Below are positions 24,758 through 34,767 of a stretch of DNA of 64,000 nucleotides, in pieces (the stretch's first letter is position 1; the number at the start of each line of letters is the position of its first letter). The DNA is from Brachypterus glaber (lineage: Eukaryota > Arthropoda > Insecta > Coleoptera > Kateretidae), in the NCBI GenBank assembly GCA_958510825.1, contig OY294049.1, positions 8,556,001 through 8,620,000 on the forward strand, in the 5' to 3' direction. The position numbers and the translations under genes were made by a program. The notes beneath the pieces are model-generated. The model was not told the origin of the DNA. It searched no databases and was given only the letters and a program-made list of their open reading frames with translations.

Positions 24758-25300
24758 TTTTAATGTAACATTCTTCCTTGTAATTTCATTAAAGTTTACG
24801 CTGGTTCAGTAGATTTCTTGGCGAACAGATTTACAAAACAAATTGTTATTCATTCTGATAAAGGCTATCAATAAGATAAAAAATGTTTTCTATTTGTTTA
24901 AAATATTATACCAGTATGTTTAGAAAAAGTTATATTACTTTTGTTGGGTTTCAATTAAGTAATTGCGTTTATATTATCATATCCAATGTACTTATCCAAT
25001 TTATTTTAATTTAAACGAGTCAAAATGCAAAACGTCGAGAACAATTTTGTCCACCTCTACTCTTTATGACGATGCAAGTATTGTTTTTCAGATAATATAA
25101 ATTGTATTTTATGTTTATCCTAAGACATTTAAATATTTGTTTTGCCTTTACATTTATCTGCACTTTGTGTTTGATTTTCTGATGATTTTTCTCTTAAAAA
25201 TATAATTTCACTCGAGTTTGTTCAGAGAAATGGTAGATGGCATCTGATTTTGACAGCAAAAAATATATATTGACAGATTGAGGTTAGATTTGCGTGAAAC
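24758..25300. promoter_or_regulatory. Shared 5' interval of two small genes
   Basis: A 543-bp interval separates the start codons of the membrane protein (-) and the GON7-like gene (+). It probably contains both promoters. No specific site can be named. Confidence 0.35.
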
Positions 25301-25642
25301 ATGTCAAGTTTAAATTTTACAATTTGCAACAATAACGAGGTTTTGTATTCTATTAATAAAGAAATCAATTTAAATAATTGGAATGATTACAGAAATACCT
25401 TAAATAACTTTCAGAAGTCTGTAAATACGTATTTAACAAGTATTGTAGAAAAGTCCGATATAGGTTTGTATTTTTCTTATTTTTGGTATTAATAAATAAA
25501 TAAATTTTATGCGTATACTTTTATTTTAGTTAACAATTTATCAAATGAAAGTGAATCTGAGGAGGATTCCGATACAGAATCCCAAAAGAGACGACGTGAG
25601 GACTCTCAAGGACCAACAAAAAACAAAATAACGAAGAATTAA
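25301..25642 (+). CDS. Small acidic protein, 91 aa, possible GON7-like KEOPS subunit
   Basis: Exons are 25301-25463 and 25530-25642 (92 codons, phase 1 junction). A poly(A) signal AATAAA lies at 25695-25700. The N-terminal half could form a short structured region ending in a helix (NWNDYRNTLNNFQKSV, then YLTSIVEK). The second half is acidic and Ser-rich (NESESEEDSDTESQ), then basic KRRRE, then a polar tail. This layout (short fold, VTELF-like helix, acidic linker, basic end with GP) resembles metazoan GON7/C14orf142, a mostly disordered subunit of the KEOPS complex that makes the t6A tRNA modification. The match is by architecture and a few residues only, so I leave the symbol empty. The alternative is an unrelated small nuclear protein. 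Confidence 0.65.
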
Positions 25643-25694
25643 TTTCTAATCATAATTTTAATTTGAATATTTTTAAATTAAAATGCTATAAAAA

Positions 25695-25700
25695 AATAAA
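25695..25700 (+). terminator. Poly(A) signal of the GON7-like gene
   Basis: AATAAA lies 53 bp after the stop codon and is followed by a T-rich run. Confidence 0.6.
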
Positions 25701-25784
25701 TTTGTACTTTTTTTTTGAATTGCAACCAAGGTTGCAATATTGTTTTTTTATTGGTGTCACTGATTTGGTAACAAATTTCAGTTG

Positions 25785-26336
25785 TCGGTTAACCGGTTGC
25801 GGAAATTACCTCAGACCGGTTTTCGGTTAAAACTAGAAAGCAATAACCGGTTTTATGTAAACACAATGTGTAATTTACTTGACTAGTCCCCTGAAAAAAG
25901 CATTACTACTAGCAGAATATTTATAATTAAAAAAACAAGCTTTACCCTGACAGAAATTTTGATGATTTAAAAGAAAGGTCCTCACCAACGAACTAATACC
26001 AAAGACTAGTCTTTACTAATACGTTGATCCTCACCTACCTGAAATGAGTTTTAATGCCTAGCCAGAGGCTGGCATAACAAGCAATCACAGATCTCAAATC
26101 TGTGCTAGCAATGCATAAGATAAGATGCCGTCATGTATCTTGTGCGCTGGCTTATAACGTTCTGTTAGGCTCGCATAAGAGCCTGTGGATATACCCTTAC
26201 CCCTGGATTTGACTTTCTATCAGAAAACAGGTTACGATTTAACCGGTTTTTCTAAATATTCGTAACCGGTCAAAATAAAACGTTTTTTCGTAGGAACCGG
26301 TTTTGATCGAAAACCGGGTACGAGTTTTCCATCCCT
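25785..26336. repeat. CCGGTT-rich repeat, probable hAT-type MITE end
   Basis: Words such as GTTAACCGGTTGC, GACCGGTTTTCGG and CGAAAACCGGGTACGAG recur, ending in TTTTCCATCCCTA at 26336. The same end block occurs at 40600-40820. Ends reading TAGGGATGG with CCGGTTTT are typical of hAT-like MITEs (family knowledge). The left boundary is unclear. Confidence 0.5.
26046..26190. other. Cluster of short hairpins upstream of ADRM1
   Basis: Four hairpins occur within about 145 bp: GCCAG-AGG-CTGGC, CACAGAT-ctcaa-ATCTGTG, a GCATAAGAT/ATCTTGTGC pair and AGGCTC-GCATAA-GAGCCT. The base composition is less A+T-rich than its surroundings. This could be a structured RNA, a SINE-like head or transposon interior; the sequence does not decide. 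Confidence 0.35.
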
Positions 26337-26557
26337 AGTCCTGCTGCTGATGTTCTGTCGTTGCTTTCTTTCATTTTTTGTGAATCTTAACGTTATTCAA
26401 GGTATTTATTTTATATTAAATTACTTATATTTTTACAATAGCATTAAAGAATTAGCTTTTGCTTAAACCTTTCAGATATTTTAGTTTTAAATCTTAACCT
26501 TAAATTTTGAGTGACTAGACATTTTTTAGTAAAAACAGATACCACACACTAGTAAAA

Positions 26558-29500
26558 ATGCCGGCTGGAGGTGCTTTGTTTGGAAGTAGTGCAGCGGGAC
26601 CTGGCTCTACAGGAGGCAATAAGCACTTGGTTGAAATGAGAGCTGGAAAAATGAACCTTAAAGGTAATACTTCAGCATTTTTCAATGTATGTTTTAAATT
26701 GGAATCTTTTAGGAAGAATGGTCCACCCTGATAAGCGTAAGGGGCTGTTATATGTGTATCAGAGTGAAGATTCACTTATGCACTTTTGTTGGCAAGATCG
26801 TAGCACAGGAACAGTTGAAGATGATTTAATAATCTTTCCTGATGATTGCGAGTATGTTAAAGTACCTCAGTGTACAACAGGAAGAGCTTATCTCCTAAAA
26901 TTTAAGTCTTCTAACAGGAAGTTCTTTTTCTGGCTGCAGGTAAATAAACATACAGAGCAGGGTAGCTACAGATTATAAAAAAATTACATTAAATCAAGGA
27001 CGCCTTGATTAAATGTGGAAAATTTCAATTTTGTTACCCTTGGTCAAAAAATACTGGGATCAAGGGAATTTTATGGTAAATTTTTGTGATCACCCTGTTC
27101 AAAATATCAGTAGAAAACGAATCGGAATCTACCTGGATCCTACTGGTCTCTACTTGGTTTTTTTTAACAGGGCACCCTGGTAGTTTCTTTCCTTTTTGTT
27201 GTAGGAACCTCGTGCAGACAAAGATGAAGAAAACTGCAAAAGAATCAATGAACTTTTAAACAACCCTTCAAGTGCTGTACAGTCTTCGCAAGGCCAAGAT
27301 CAAGATTTGCAATCTTTGTTAAATAACATGTCTCAGTCCCAACTGATTCAATTATTTGGAAGTGGTGTTGGTCAAATGGGAGGTTTGTCCAGTCTTCTGG
27401 GCACCATAAGGTATAAAATCTGTTGTGTGCACAATATTTTCTTGTGGAAACTGCAATATTTTTGTGAGAATGCTTTGAAGGTGTAAAATCCCTCAAAATT
27501 TTCAAAAAAAAAAATCTTTTTTTTATTTTTTTGTTCTTTTAATATTTCGTTTTTTTTTTTAACATTGTGAAAAAAAAAACTAATGCACAGCACTTGGTTT
27601 GGACAGTAGTTTGATTTTTGCACAGAGCCATTTTCTACACTGCTCATTACGAAAAAAAATTGTGAAAAAACTGAAAAAAAAATTTTGGTGACATTTGTTT
27701 CTAAAATTTTCAAAAAAGTACGATTTAGCTCAAATTCGGTATAAAAGCTTTTTGGAAATCTTAATGCGAGCTTGTTTAGCATTTATTTTTTTTTTGATAA
27801 CGAAGCGCTCGGTAGATTTTTTTAATTTTCGCTGAAAATCATAAATGGATGGATACTATCGATTGGTAAACGAATTTCAGGGGTTTGAAACAAACAAAAA
27901 ATACCCCCAAAAAAGCACCGTGTATATGTTTGTGTAGAGAATATAATTATGTTTTATAAAATAAACTATGCAGTATATTCGCACATCCAATATTCGGTTT
28001 TTAATTTACTATCTTGCTTGAAAAAACATATATATATATGAGGAAATATACTTAAATATTTTTAATTTTTTTTGTGGGATATTTACTTATCAAAATGAGC
28101 TTTGTATTCCAGGGGCAGCAAAAAAATCCAACTTTTTTTTTTTGAACCACCACATGATTTTTTTTAGTAAACGCTGGTGCGCTGTTTATTCTGCATTAAA
28201 CATTAAAATTTAATAAAAGTCAACTTTCTTTGCTTATAGAGGTCCCAATAGCCCCAGAATTACATCATCATCATCAACCCGTACTGTACCTAGTACTCCC
28301 ACTACAAATACCACTTCAACTACTCAGTCAGCAGGTCTGACTACTCCTCAGTCGGCCCCAATTCCGGCGGCCGTTCCTGACGCTCCAAGAGTCCCAAGAC
28401 ACAGTCGCCCCAGTGATACGACTCCACCAACAGGCGGATCAAATCCAATCCAGCTGTCTGATTTGCAGAATTTTTTGCAAGGAATAGCTCCTGTAGCTGG
28501 TTCTCCAGGTACTCCAGGTGCTCAGCAATCTGGTAAGTTTACCAATATTTTTATAATATTTCTTTTTATGCGTTTGCCTAGGATTCTCTACAAACCTCCG
28601 TTAATTTAATTGCTTCGTTGTTTCTAAAGCAGTCTGCGCAAAAATGATTTTTTTTTAATTTCGCTCAAAATGTAAGACTTGATCATCTCGTGCGATACAT
28701 TATCGTAATGAGAAAAAAAAGTGTATTCAAAAATGTAAAAATCCAAAATAGCGCCCATAAGAAAAAACGAAGTTAAGTGTTGTAGCTCTTGCGTCTAAAA
28801 TGCCATGGAAAATATGATAACAGATTTGGATTCCTTGCAAAAATACCCATGCGTGAGGTCAAAAAACGGGCACCCTGTATAGAGAATATCCAAACCTTTA
28901 TCCTTGCCAAGCCCCAATTTTACTTCACTGTAAATTAAATACATACCTAATTGTATGGTTATTGTTTGCAGTGGATTTATCTACCGCATTAAATAGTGAA
29001 ACTTTGTCAGGTGTTTTGAGTAATCCAGAATCACTTGAGCAGCTTCAAGATCACTTGCCAGCAGTCGAAGGAAATCCTCAAGAAGCTTTAAGATCCACTT
29101 TGGCTTCCCCTCAATTTCAACAGGTCAGTATATATTTTTATTATAGTGATCACAGACAGGTATACTGCCCTACTACGCTAGAAGGCAGTACCTCCATTTG
29201 TCACAGCAACTTTTTCACGTCAACTTTGATGTAATATTTTGAAAACGCTGCTATGCGACAAATTGAGTTACTGCTTTCTAGCGTAGTGGGGCAGTATAGG
29301 GGGGTATAAAGTTGCCGGGCCCAGTCTCCAGAGCGCCCAGAAAACTTGATAAAAAACTGCATAATAAATTACTTTCAAAGTTTAGCTTTGTATAAAAAAT
29401 TTTAAGGGTCCCGTTATTAAAATCGACCGAAAAATCATTTGTTTTTTGCATTTTCGGCTTAAGAATGTCATGAAATTCGAGAAAATGTGAAAAAAGTGGG

Positions 29501-30919
29501 CGTTAAAAAAATGTCTGTCTGTCGCGACATGTCGTTCTGTATGTAAGCCTTATAACTTTTTAACGGAATGTCCGATTTCAAAAATTCTTTCACCAAACGA
29601 TTCAGGACCTTTTCTATTTGCTTCACATAAAATATGGTTAACATTAGCCTATGGCAAGTGTGGCAAAATTGACAAAAATCATAATTTTTAGCGATATCTC
29701 GCTTATTGTTTAAGGTGAATTTTTTTTTTTTGAATATCTGTGGCTTTTTTCTCAAAGGGCGGATGTCACTTTGTCAATAGCATCGCTTTCACAATATTAC
29801 ACCAGAGTTGACTTGAAAACGTTGCTATTGACAAAGTGATATCCGCCCTTTGAGAACCAAGCTACAGATATCTAATCATTTTTAATTTCAATTAATTTTT
29901 CTTTTAACAAATTTTTTATAATGGTGCGGCCAGAAAAACAATCCGATAGGCCTTGATACCAAGTTAATAACGGTTTAAAGGTCATTTATAAATTCGTTTA
30001 AATAAGAAAAAACAAATACAGGAAAATTAATGCGAAACTGATATTTTATAAACTTCCTCATTTTTTCACCCGCTAGAAAAAGTACCCGTTGCATATTTTT
30101 TGAATTTAAATATCTCGGAAACGGAAGCCGATTGAGATTGTTTTCGGTTTTTCAATTTTCAAAAAGTTATGTCCCCATTTTTATGCATAGGGCAACAAAT
30201 TTTCAACAAGTTGATTTGGATCTGACAATTGATTTTGGGTAATTTAGTTATGATGATTTCGAATATAACTTCCGTTTTTGTCCATCACGTAAGGGGTTTC
30301 AACAACCGCATAGTGGGCAAAAAAAAAACATTGACAAAATTCTAAATTTTTGCATACGACTATTTTTCATACCGCTGATTTCAAATAAAACAACAAAAAT
30401 AAAATTCGGCGTCATTAGGGTGATCCAAAATTTTTGTTTCGATCTTTCTAAAAATGTGTCACGTGGCTTCTTTTGATTATGTTGATGTAGACCAATGCCC
30501 ATAACTTAAAAATTCTACACTTTATGTTAAGGAGAAAATGAGATTTTTGGCATAGCTTATAGCTGAACAAAAATTATACGTGATGGAAACAAAAAAAAGC
30601 TTGTTTGGCAGTCAGTGAGTCTTAACTAAGCCAGAAAATAAAAAAAACTTATTGGCCTTTGTAATCCAAAACTTTTTTTTTTCAGGCTGTTTCTCAATTT
30701 TCAAGTGCTTTGGAATCGGGTCAACTGGGACCAGTGGTTTCACAATTATCCGTGAGTTCCGACGCCGTGGAGGCAGCAAGTCAAGGCAACATGCAGGAAT
30801 TTGTCAAGGCTCTTGAGAAAAACGATAAACCTGAAAGTGGGCCGGGAAAAAAGGAAGAAGAAAAAGGTACCAAAAAGGATGATAAAAAAGATGATGATGA
30901 ACAAATGCAGTTAGACTGA
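26558..30919 (+). CDS. ADRM1: Proteasomal ubiquitin receptor ADRM1/Rpn13, 405 aa, 7 exons
   Basis: Exons are 26558-26663, 26713-26939, 27205-27410, 28240-28532, 28972-29123 and 30686-30919, giving 406 codons with consistent phases (six coding exons). Rpn13 sits on Rpn2 at the 19S cap, binds ubiquitin through its Pru domain and recruits and activates the deubiquitinase UCH37 through its C-terminal DEUBAD. The Pru domain spans about residues 20-125 ([70 protein letters not shown]). A Ser/Thr/Pro linker follows, then the DEUBAD ([43 protein letters not shown]) and a Lys/Asp tail ending in QMQLD. The length matches human ADRM1 (407 aa). A poly(A) signal lies at 31037-31042. Confidence 0.97.
27950..28027. 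mobile_element. TA-flanked MITE family, truncated copy 3
   Basis: Matches the second half of the 1237/11984 family (CTATGCAGTATATTCGCACA, then AATTTACTATCTTGCTTGAA) without an intact end. In ADRM1 intron 3. Confidence 0.65.
29160..29297. mobile_element. GCAGCGTTTTC-core fold-back, arm type A, copy 2
   Basis: The arms TACTGCCCTACTACGCTAGA and the inverted TCTAGCGTAGTGGGGCAGTA flank a core with GTAATATTTTGAAAACGCTG. Same family as 6575-6712. It begins 37 bp into ADRM1 intron 5. Confidence 0.75.
29412..29960. repeat. Interspersed repeat, copy 1 (partner at 37930-38360)
   Basis: GTTATTAAAATCGACCGAAA, GGCTTAAGAATGTCATGAAA, TCAGGACCTTTTCTATTTGC and a GTGCGGCCAGAAAAACAAT end recur in the same order in the OGG1-like intron. 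The fold-back at 29733-29873 sits at the same place in both copies, so it is part of the repeat. Confidence 0.7.
29733..29873. mobile_element. GCAGCGTTTTC-core fold-back, arm type B, copy 1
   Basis: The arms GATATCTGTGGCTT, CTCAAAGGGCGGAT and CACTTTGTCAATAGC are mirrored on the right. The core holds CAATATTACACCAGAGTTGA. In ADRM1 intron 5. Confidence 0.7.
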
Positions 30920-31036
30920 AATAACAATCTTATTCTTTATTATTATAATCACATACATTTATATTAACCATTATTTGACAATATAAATATGCTTGAAATT
31001 AAAATAACTTTAATATCTAATACTAAATACATAAAA

Positions 31037-31042
31037 AATAAA
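31037..31042 (+). terminator. Poly(A) signal of ADRM1
   Basis: AATAAA lies 118 bp after the stop codon, the first good match downstream. Confidence 0.55.
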
Positions 31043-31059
31043 TATCTTCTATGGGGTTG

Positions 31060-32400
31060 TTCAAAAATGGCATTACGTTAATTTTGTCGTGGTCATGCTT
31101 TATTAGTAATAATCACGGGTAGCCATTACCGGAGGCATGCAAAAATTAGAATGTTAAAAAACTATTTTTTCAAGTAAATAGACACTTTAAACTATTGTTC
31201 ACCAAGCGGAATGTCATGTCGACGCTGTTAATACTCAGTGAGTCACTTGGTCATGGTCCATGACTCATGGAGAAGGACTTAATTTTTTTTTTTGAAAATT
31301 GTTTCTCTTTTCAAAAAGCAAATAGTTAATACAAAAATATTGTTTTTTTTATTAATTATTCGTTTTTTGAAAAGGGAAACTATTTTCAAAAAAAAAGTTT
31401 TCTGTTGGATTCCTAGTCACACCCAAATCCCAGGCAACGAAGAAGCAGATAAGCTAGCTGCAGTAGGCACAACTCTTAACAACCCAGTACAAATCAAAAC
31501 CAATTGGGAAGAATTCGTAAAGGTTATGAAGACCGAACTTTACAGAAAATGGAGAAACACATGGAAAAATATACCTAAAGGAAGATTCTACCATACTCAT
31601 ACGAGTGACCTGACTAAGCCCTGGTTTCAATCCTTAAGGATTAACAGGAGATTCGTAACCTCCTTTCTAAGACTTAGAAGCGGCCACTGTTTGACGAAAT
31701 CACACCTTCATAGAATAGGAGTCGTGACCTCCGCTTCGTGCGGATGTGGAGCACCCATTCAAGACATAAACCACATAATTTTTGAATGCCCACAGCATAC
31801 AGACAAGAGCAATAGACTGTACACAACTCTTTCAAGTAAAATAGATGCTCCGATTAACATCTCATACATACTTTCACACCCTTCGCATGCCGTAGTAGTA
31901 GCTGTAGTTCAATTTCTGGATTCAGTCAACCTTTCGCTTTAGCCTTTCCCTATGCTTGCAGTAGTTAGAAAATATACCAAATTTTTATAAACAATTCTTA
32001 ATACCCTCAAGGTTCATTGGACAAGAAAAAAAGGAAGTAAAAAAGAAAAAGCCCCACCAACGAAAACCCCCCCCTCCGGATACCAAGAAGAGAGAAGAAA
32101 CGAATAATATTAATAAATGAACCACTGGCAGATATGGCTAAACATTAGCCGATGCCAATAATAGGAAGAAAAAAAAAAAAAAAAAAAAAGTTAAAGTCTT
32201 TCTCTGTGAGTCATGGACCATAACCAAGTGTCTCACTGAGTATTAACAGCTTCTAGATGACATTTCGCTAGGTGAACAATAGTTTAAAGTGTCTATTTAC
32301 TTGAAAAAATAGTTTTTTAAAATTCTAATTTTTGCATGCCCCCGGTAATGGCTACTTCGATCTTACCCGTGGTAATAAATAATAATAAATTATTACGCTA
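31060..32400. mobile_element. Fold-back element carrying a non-LTR insertion
   Basis: The left arm (about 31060-31285) and right arm (about 32190-32400) are inverted copies: GTAGCCATTACCGG, TTTGCATGC, CAAGTAAATAGACACTTTAA, ACTCAGTGAG and CATGACTC all appear on both sides. The space between holds a truncated retrotransposon ending in poly(A). A related single arm lies at 37560-37830. Confidence 0.7.
31390..32189 (+). mobile_element. Non-LTR retrotransposon 3' end (RNase H and zinc knuckle)
   Basis: An open frame to 31942 encodes the last RNase H block (CWIPSHTQIPGNEEADKLAA, with His and Asp of the active site), a linker, then a Cys/His cluster (CGCGAPIQDINHIIFECPQH) typical of the ORF2 C-terminus in jockey/I-like elements. 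A 3' UTR and an A-rich tail (GGAAGAAAAA..., ending about 32189) follow. The reverse transcriptase is missing, so the copy is 5'-truncated and dead. A relative lies at 61345-62215. Confidence 0.85.
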
Positions 32401-32519
32401 CATAGATTTACATAATTAAAAAAAACGATTTTTAAATATTTACTAAAAATTCTATTTTTTCCGCAAGACATTCACCTAACTTTTTTATATAATTAAAAAA
32501 ACATTGGATATACAACTTC

Positions 32520-32971
32520 AACGGCGGCTATATTTAAAAGTGCACCTAAATTTTACTAGATGCACTGCTGGCAGGCGGACTCCGTGTACTATACAAATCT
32601 ATTTTTCGCCGCAATTCTACATATGATTGGTACCGTCAACTGGGGTGACTTCGGACGGTGTGGGTCACTTTGGACACTTTCGTAAAACTCTCTGAACCAA
32701 AGTTATGGGGTTGTCTGCAAAAGTTGTGGGGTTCAATTCCACAACTTGTGTACGCGTGCTTTGGTTCAGAGGGTTTTGCGAAAAAGCGTCGGAAGTCACC
32801 CACACCGTCCGAAGTCACCCCAATTGACGGTACTCCGCGCGTTAAAATTTTTGCGATACTAGTCATAATATGACATATTATGTACAATTGCGACTATTGA
32901 TAAATAGATTTCTACAGTGCACGAAGTCCGCCTCGTAAAATTTTTGTTAACTTTTAAATATAGCCGCCGTT
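32520..32971. mobile_element. Nested palindrome with AACGGCGGCTATA ends
   Basis: The outer arms AACGGCGGCTATATTTAAAA / inverted face each other, with GGCGGACT / AGTCCGCC further in. An inner palindrome (about 32632-32832) has arms TACCGTCAACTGGGGTGACT and inverted, with CGGACGGTGTGGGT. This is probably one element inserted in another. Confidence 0.65.
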
Positions 32972-32980
32972 TAACTTGTA

Positions 32981-33798
32981 CAGTGGGTCAAGTAAGAGCG
33001 TGTCACCTATAAAGTGTAGTCGGTAAGAGAGAGCCTCACTTTTTTTTTCGAGAATATAGGTTACTTCCTGACGGACAATGCTACATAAATACTCTTTCTG
33101 AATCTTATTTTTGGTGAACTAACACGTTTTAAAACATGAGTCCTACGTACCCGTCACGGTTCGAGGCTGTCTTCCTCTATTCGCATCCGAAAGGTCCGAA
33201 AATGCCTACAGCGGTTGCAAAGTATATGGTCAGGTCGAAAACATTCGACAACAAGTGAAACGATACTCGGAAACGAAACAAATTGACGACTGACTAGATC
33301 GTGGCTCAACAGGAAAAGTGTTGGCTAAGCACGAAAAATGATTTTAAACAAACAAACAAACACTGCGCTAAGAGGCAAAAAAGCTGATGCAGAAAGGTTT
33401 GGATATTTCGCATGAAGTGGCGAAGTAAAATAAAGAAACCTTTGTTGAGTGAAAAACAGAGAAAAACGACTGGCGTGGGCCAAGAAAAACATCGATCGAA
33501 ATTGGCCGCCCAGTCGCCCGACGCAAACCCCACAAGCTTCGCGGGAAAAAGGTATACACATTAGAGCGACTGTCGCGATACTTGGACAATTTGGAGGGCT
33601 TTGCCGTAGAAATATACGGATAACCTCGTCAAAGTATGCCCTGACGATGCCAGGCGATCATTGACGCCAATTGGGACTGGATAAGTTACTAAGTTATTTG
33701 CATTGATCTATCATTTATTGACTGTAAATTTATGTAAAAATATAGTATAAACGAATTCGTAAATAAACAGTGCGTGACACGCTCTTACTTGACCCTTC
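32981..33798 (+). mobile_element. Tc1-like transposon, internally deleted
   Basis: The ends are GGGTCAAGTAAGAGCGTG and the inverted CACGCTCTTACTTGACCC. Remnants of the transposase are readable in several frames: LKWRSK..KPLLSEK, RLAWAKKNIDRNW, then SPDANP and a degenerate C-terminus (LVKVCPDDAR). The catalytic middle between NW and SPDANP is deleted and stops are present, so it is a non-functional copy. A partial second copy lies at 49905-50140. Confidence 0.75.
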
Positions 33799-33993
33799 TC
33801 TGCTTGTGTAACGAGATTTATGGACAGCCCTTTTTAGAAAAAAAAAACTGAGAATCACGTTTATTTTACCATCATTTAGAGTCTTTAGGGCTTATTAAAA
33901 ATACGTGTATATTTTATAAATTCGTCATCTTGTTCCATTTATTTTATAGCAAAAAAGTCTATATGTATACAGATAATTAATTGATTTAGTATA

Positions 33994-34505
33994 CAGGGTT
34001 ATTCACAAATAGGGACTTTAATTTTAAGGGGTGATTCTACAAAGGAAAATGTATAAAAAAATTTCCTATAAACATGTCTAAAAATTCTTCATAAGGGAGC
34101 TAATCCCCTTTGAAAATGGCTAAAATTTTTTTTTATGTATTTTGACCTGAGGAATTATCTTCCAAATTGAAACTTCCAAAAAGTCCAAATTTCCACAGGA
34201 AAAAGTTTAGGATAAAAAACTAATAAGACTCCCCCGTTTCGCACGCCCCTGGTTAAAATAAGTATTATATAAAAATAACATACGAAGATGGGCCTTATTA
34301 GAATTAGTTCATATGCAAAATCTCGTGGCTATATCTCAAAGGGTTTCGGAGTTATTAAATAAAAACCGAATTTTTTAGCCACTTTCAAAGGGGCTTAGCT
34401 CCCTTACGACGCATTCCTATAAACATGTGTTTATAGGAACTTTTTTTTTCATATTTTCCTATGTAGAATCAGCCCTTAAAATTAATTACCCTATTTCTGA
34501 ATAGT
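33994..34505. mobile_element. CAGGGTG-family fold-back, copy 2
   Basis: The left end CAGGGTTATTC, with AATTTTAAGGGGTGATTCTA inside, mirrors the right arm ending TACCCTATTTCTGAATAG. The centre holds CCTATAAACATG on both sides. It lies downstream of the OGG1-like gene. Confidence 0.65.
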
Positions 34506-34767
34506 TGAAAGTGGAATAATCATTACGAATTATTCGCACCCACTGCATAACTTTTACTTAATTGAATTATAAGTATTGCCGTCGTAAACGCAGAATAATT
34601 GATCCCGAATTAATCCAAGAGAGAATACAAATTTTACTTTTAAGTGTATACTAAATAGAATCTATTTTCGCACAAAATAATAATGGATTAGACCAATTAT
34701 AAAAGATAAAGGCAAAAACAATGGTACCTACATAATTTACTATAAATTAAACATTCATAAAAATATG

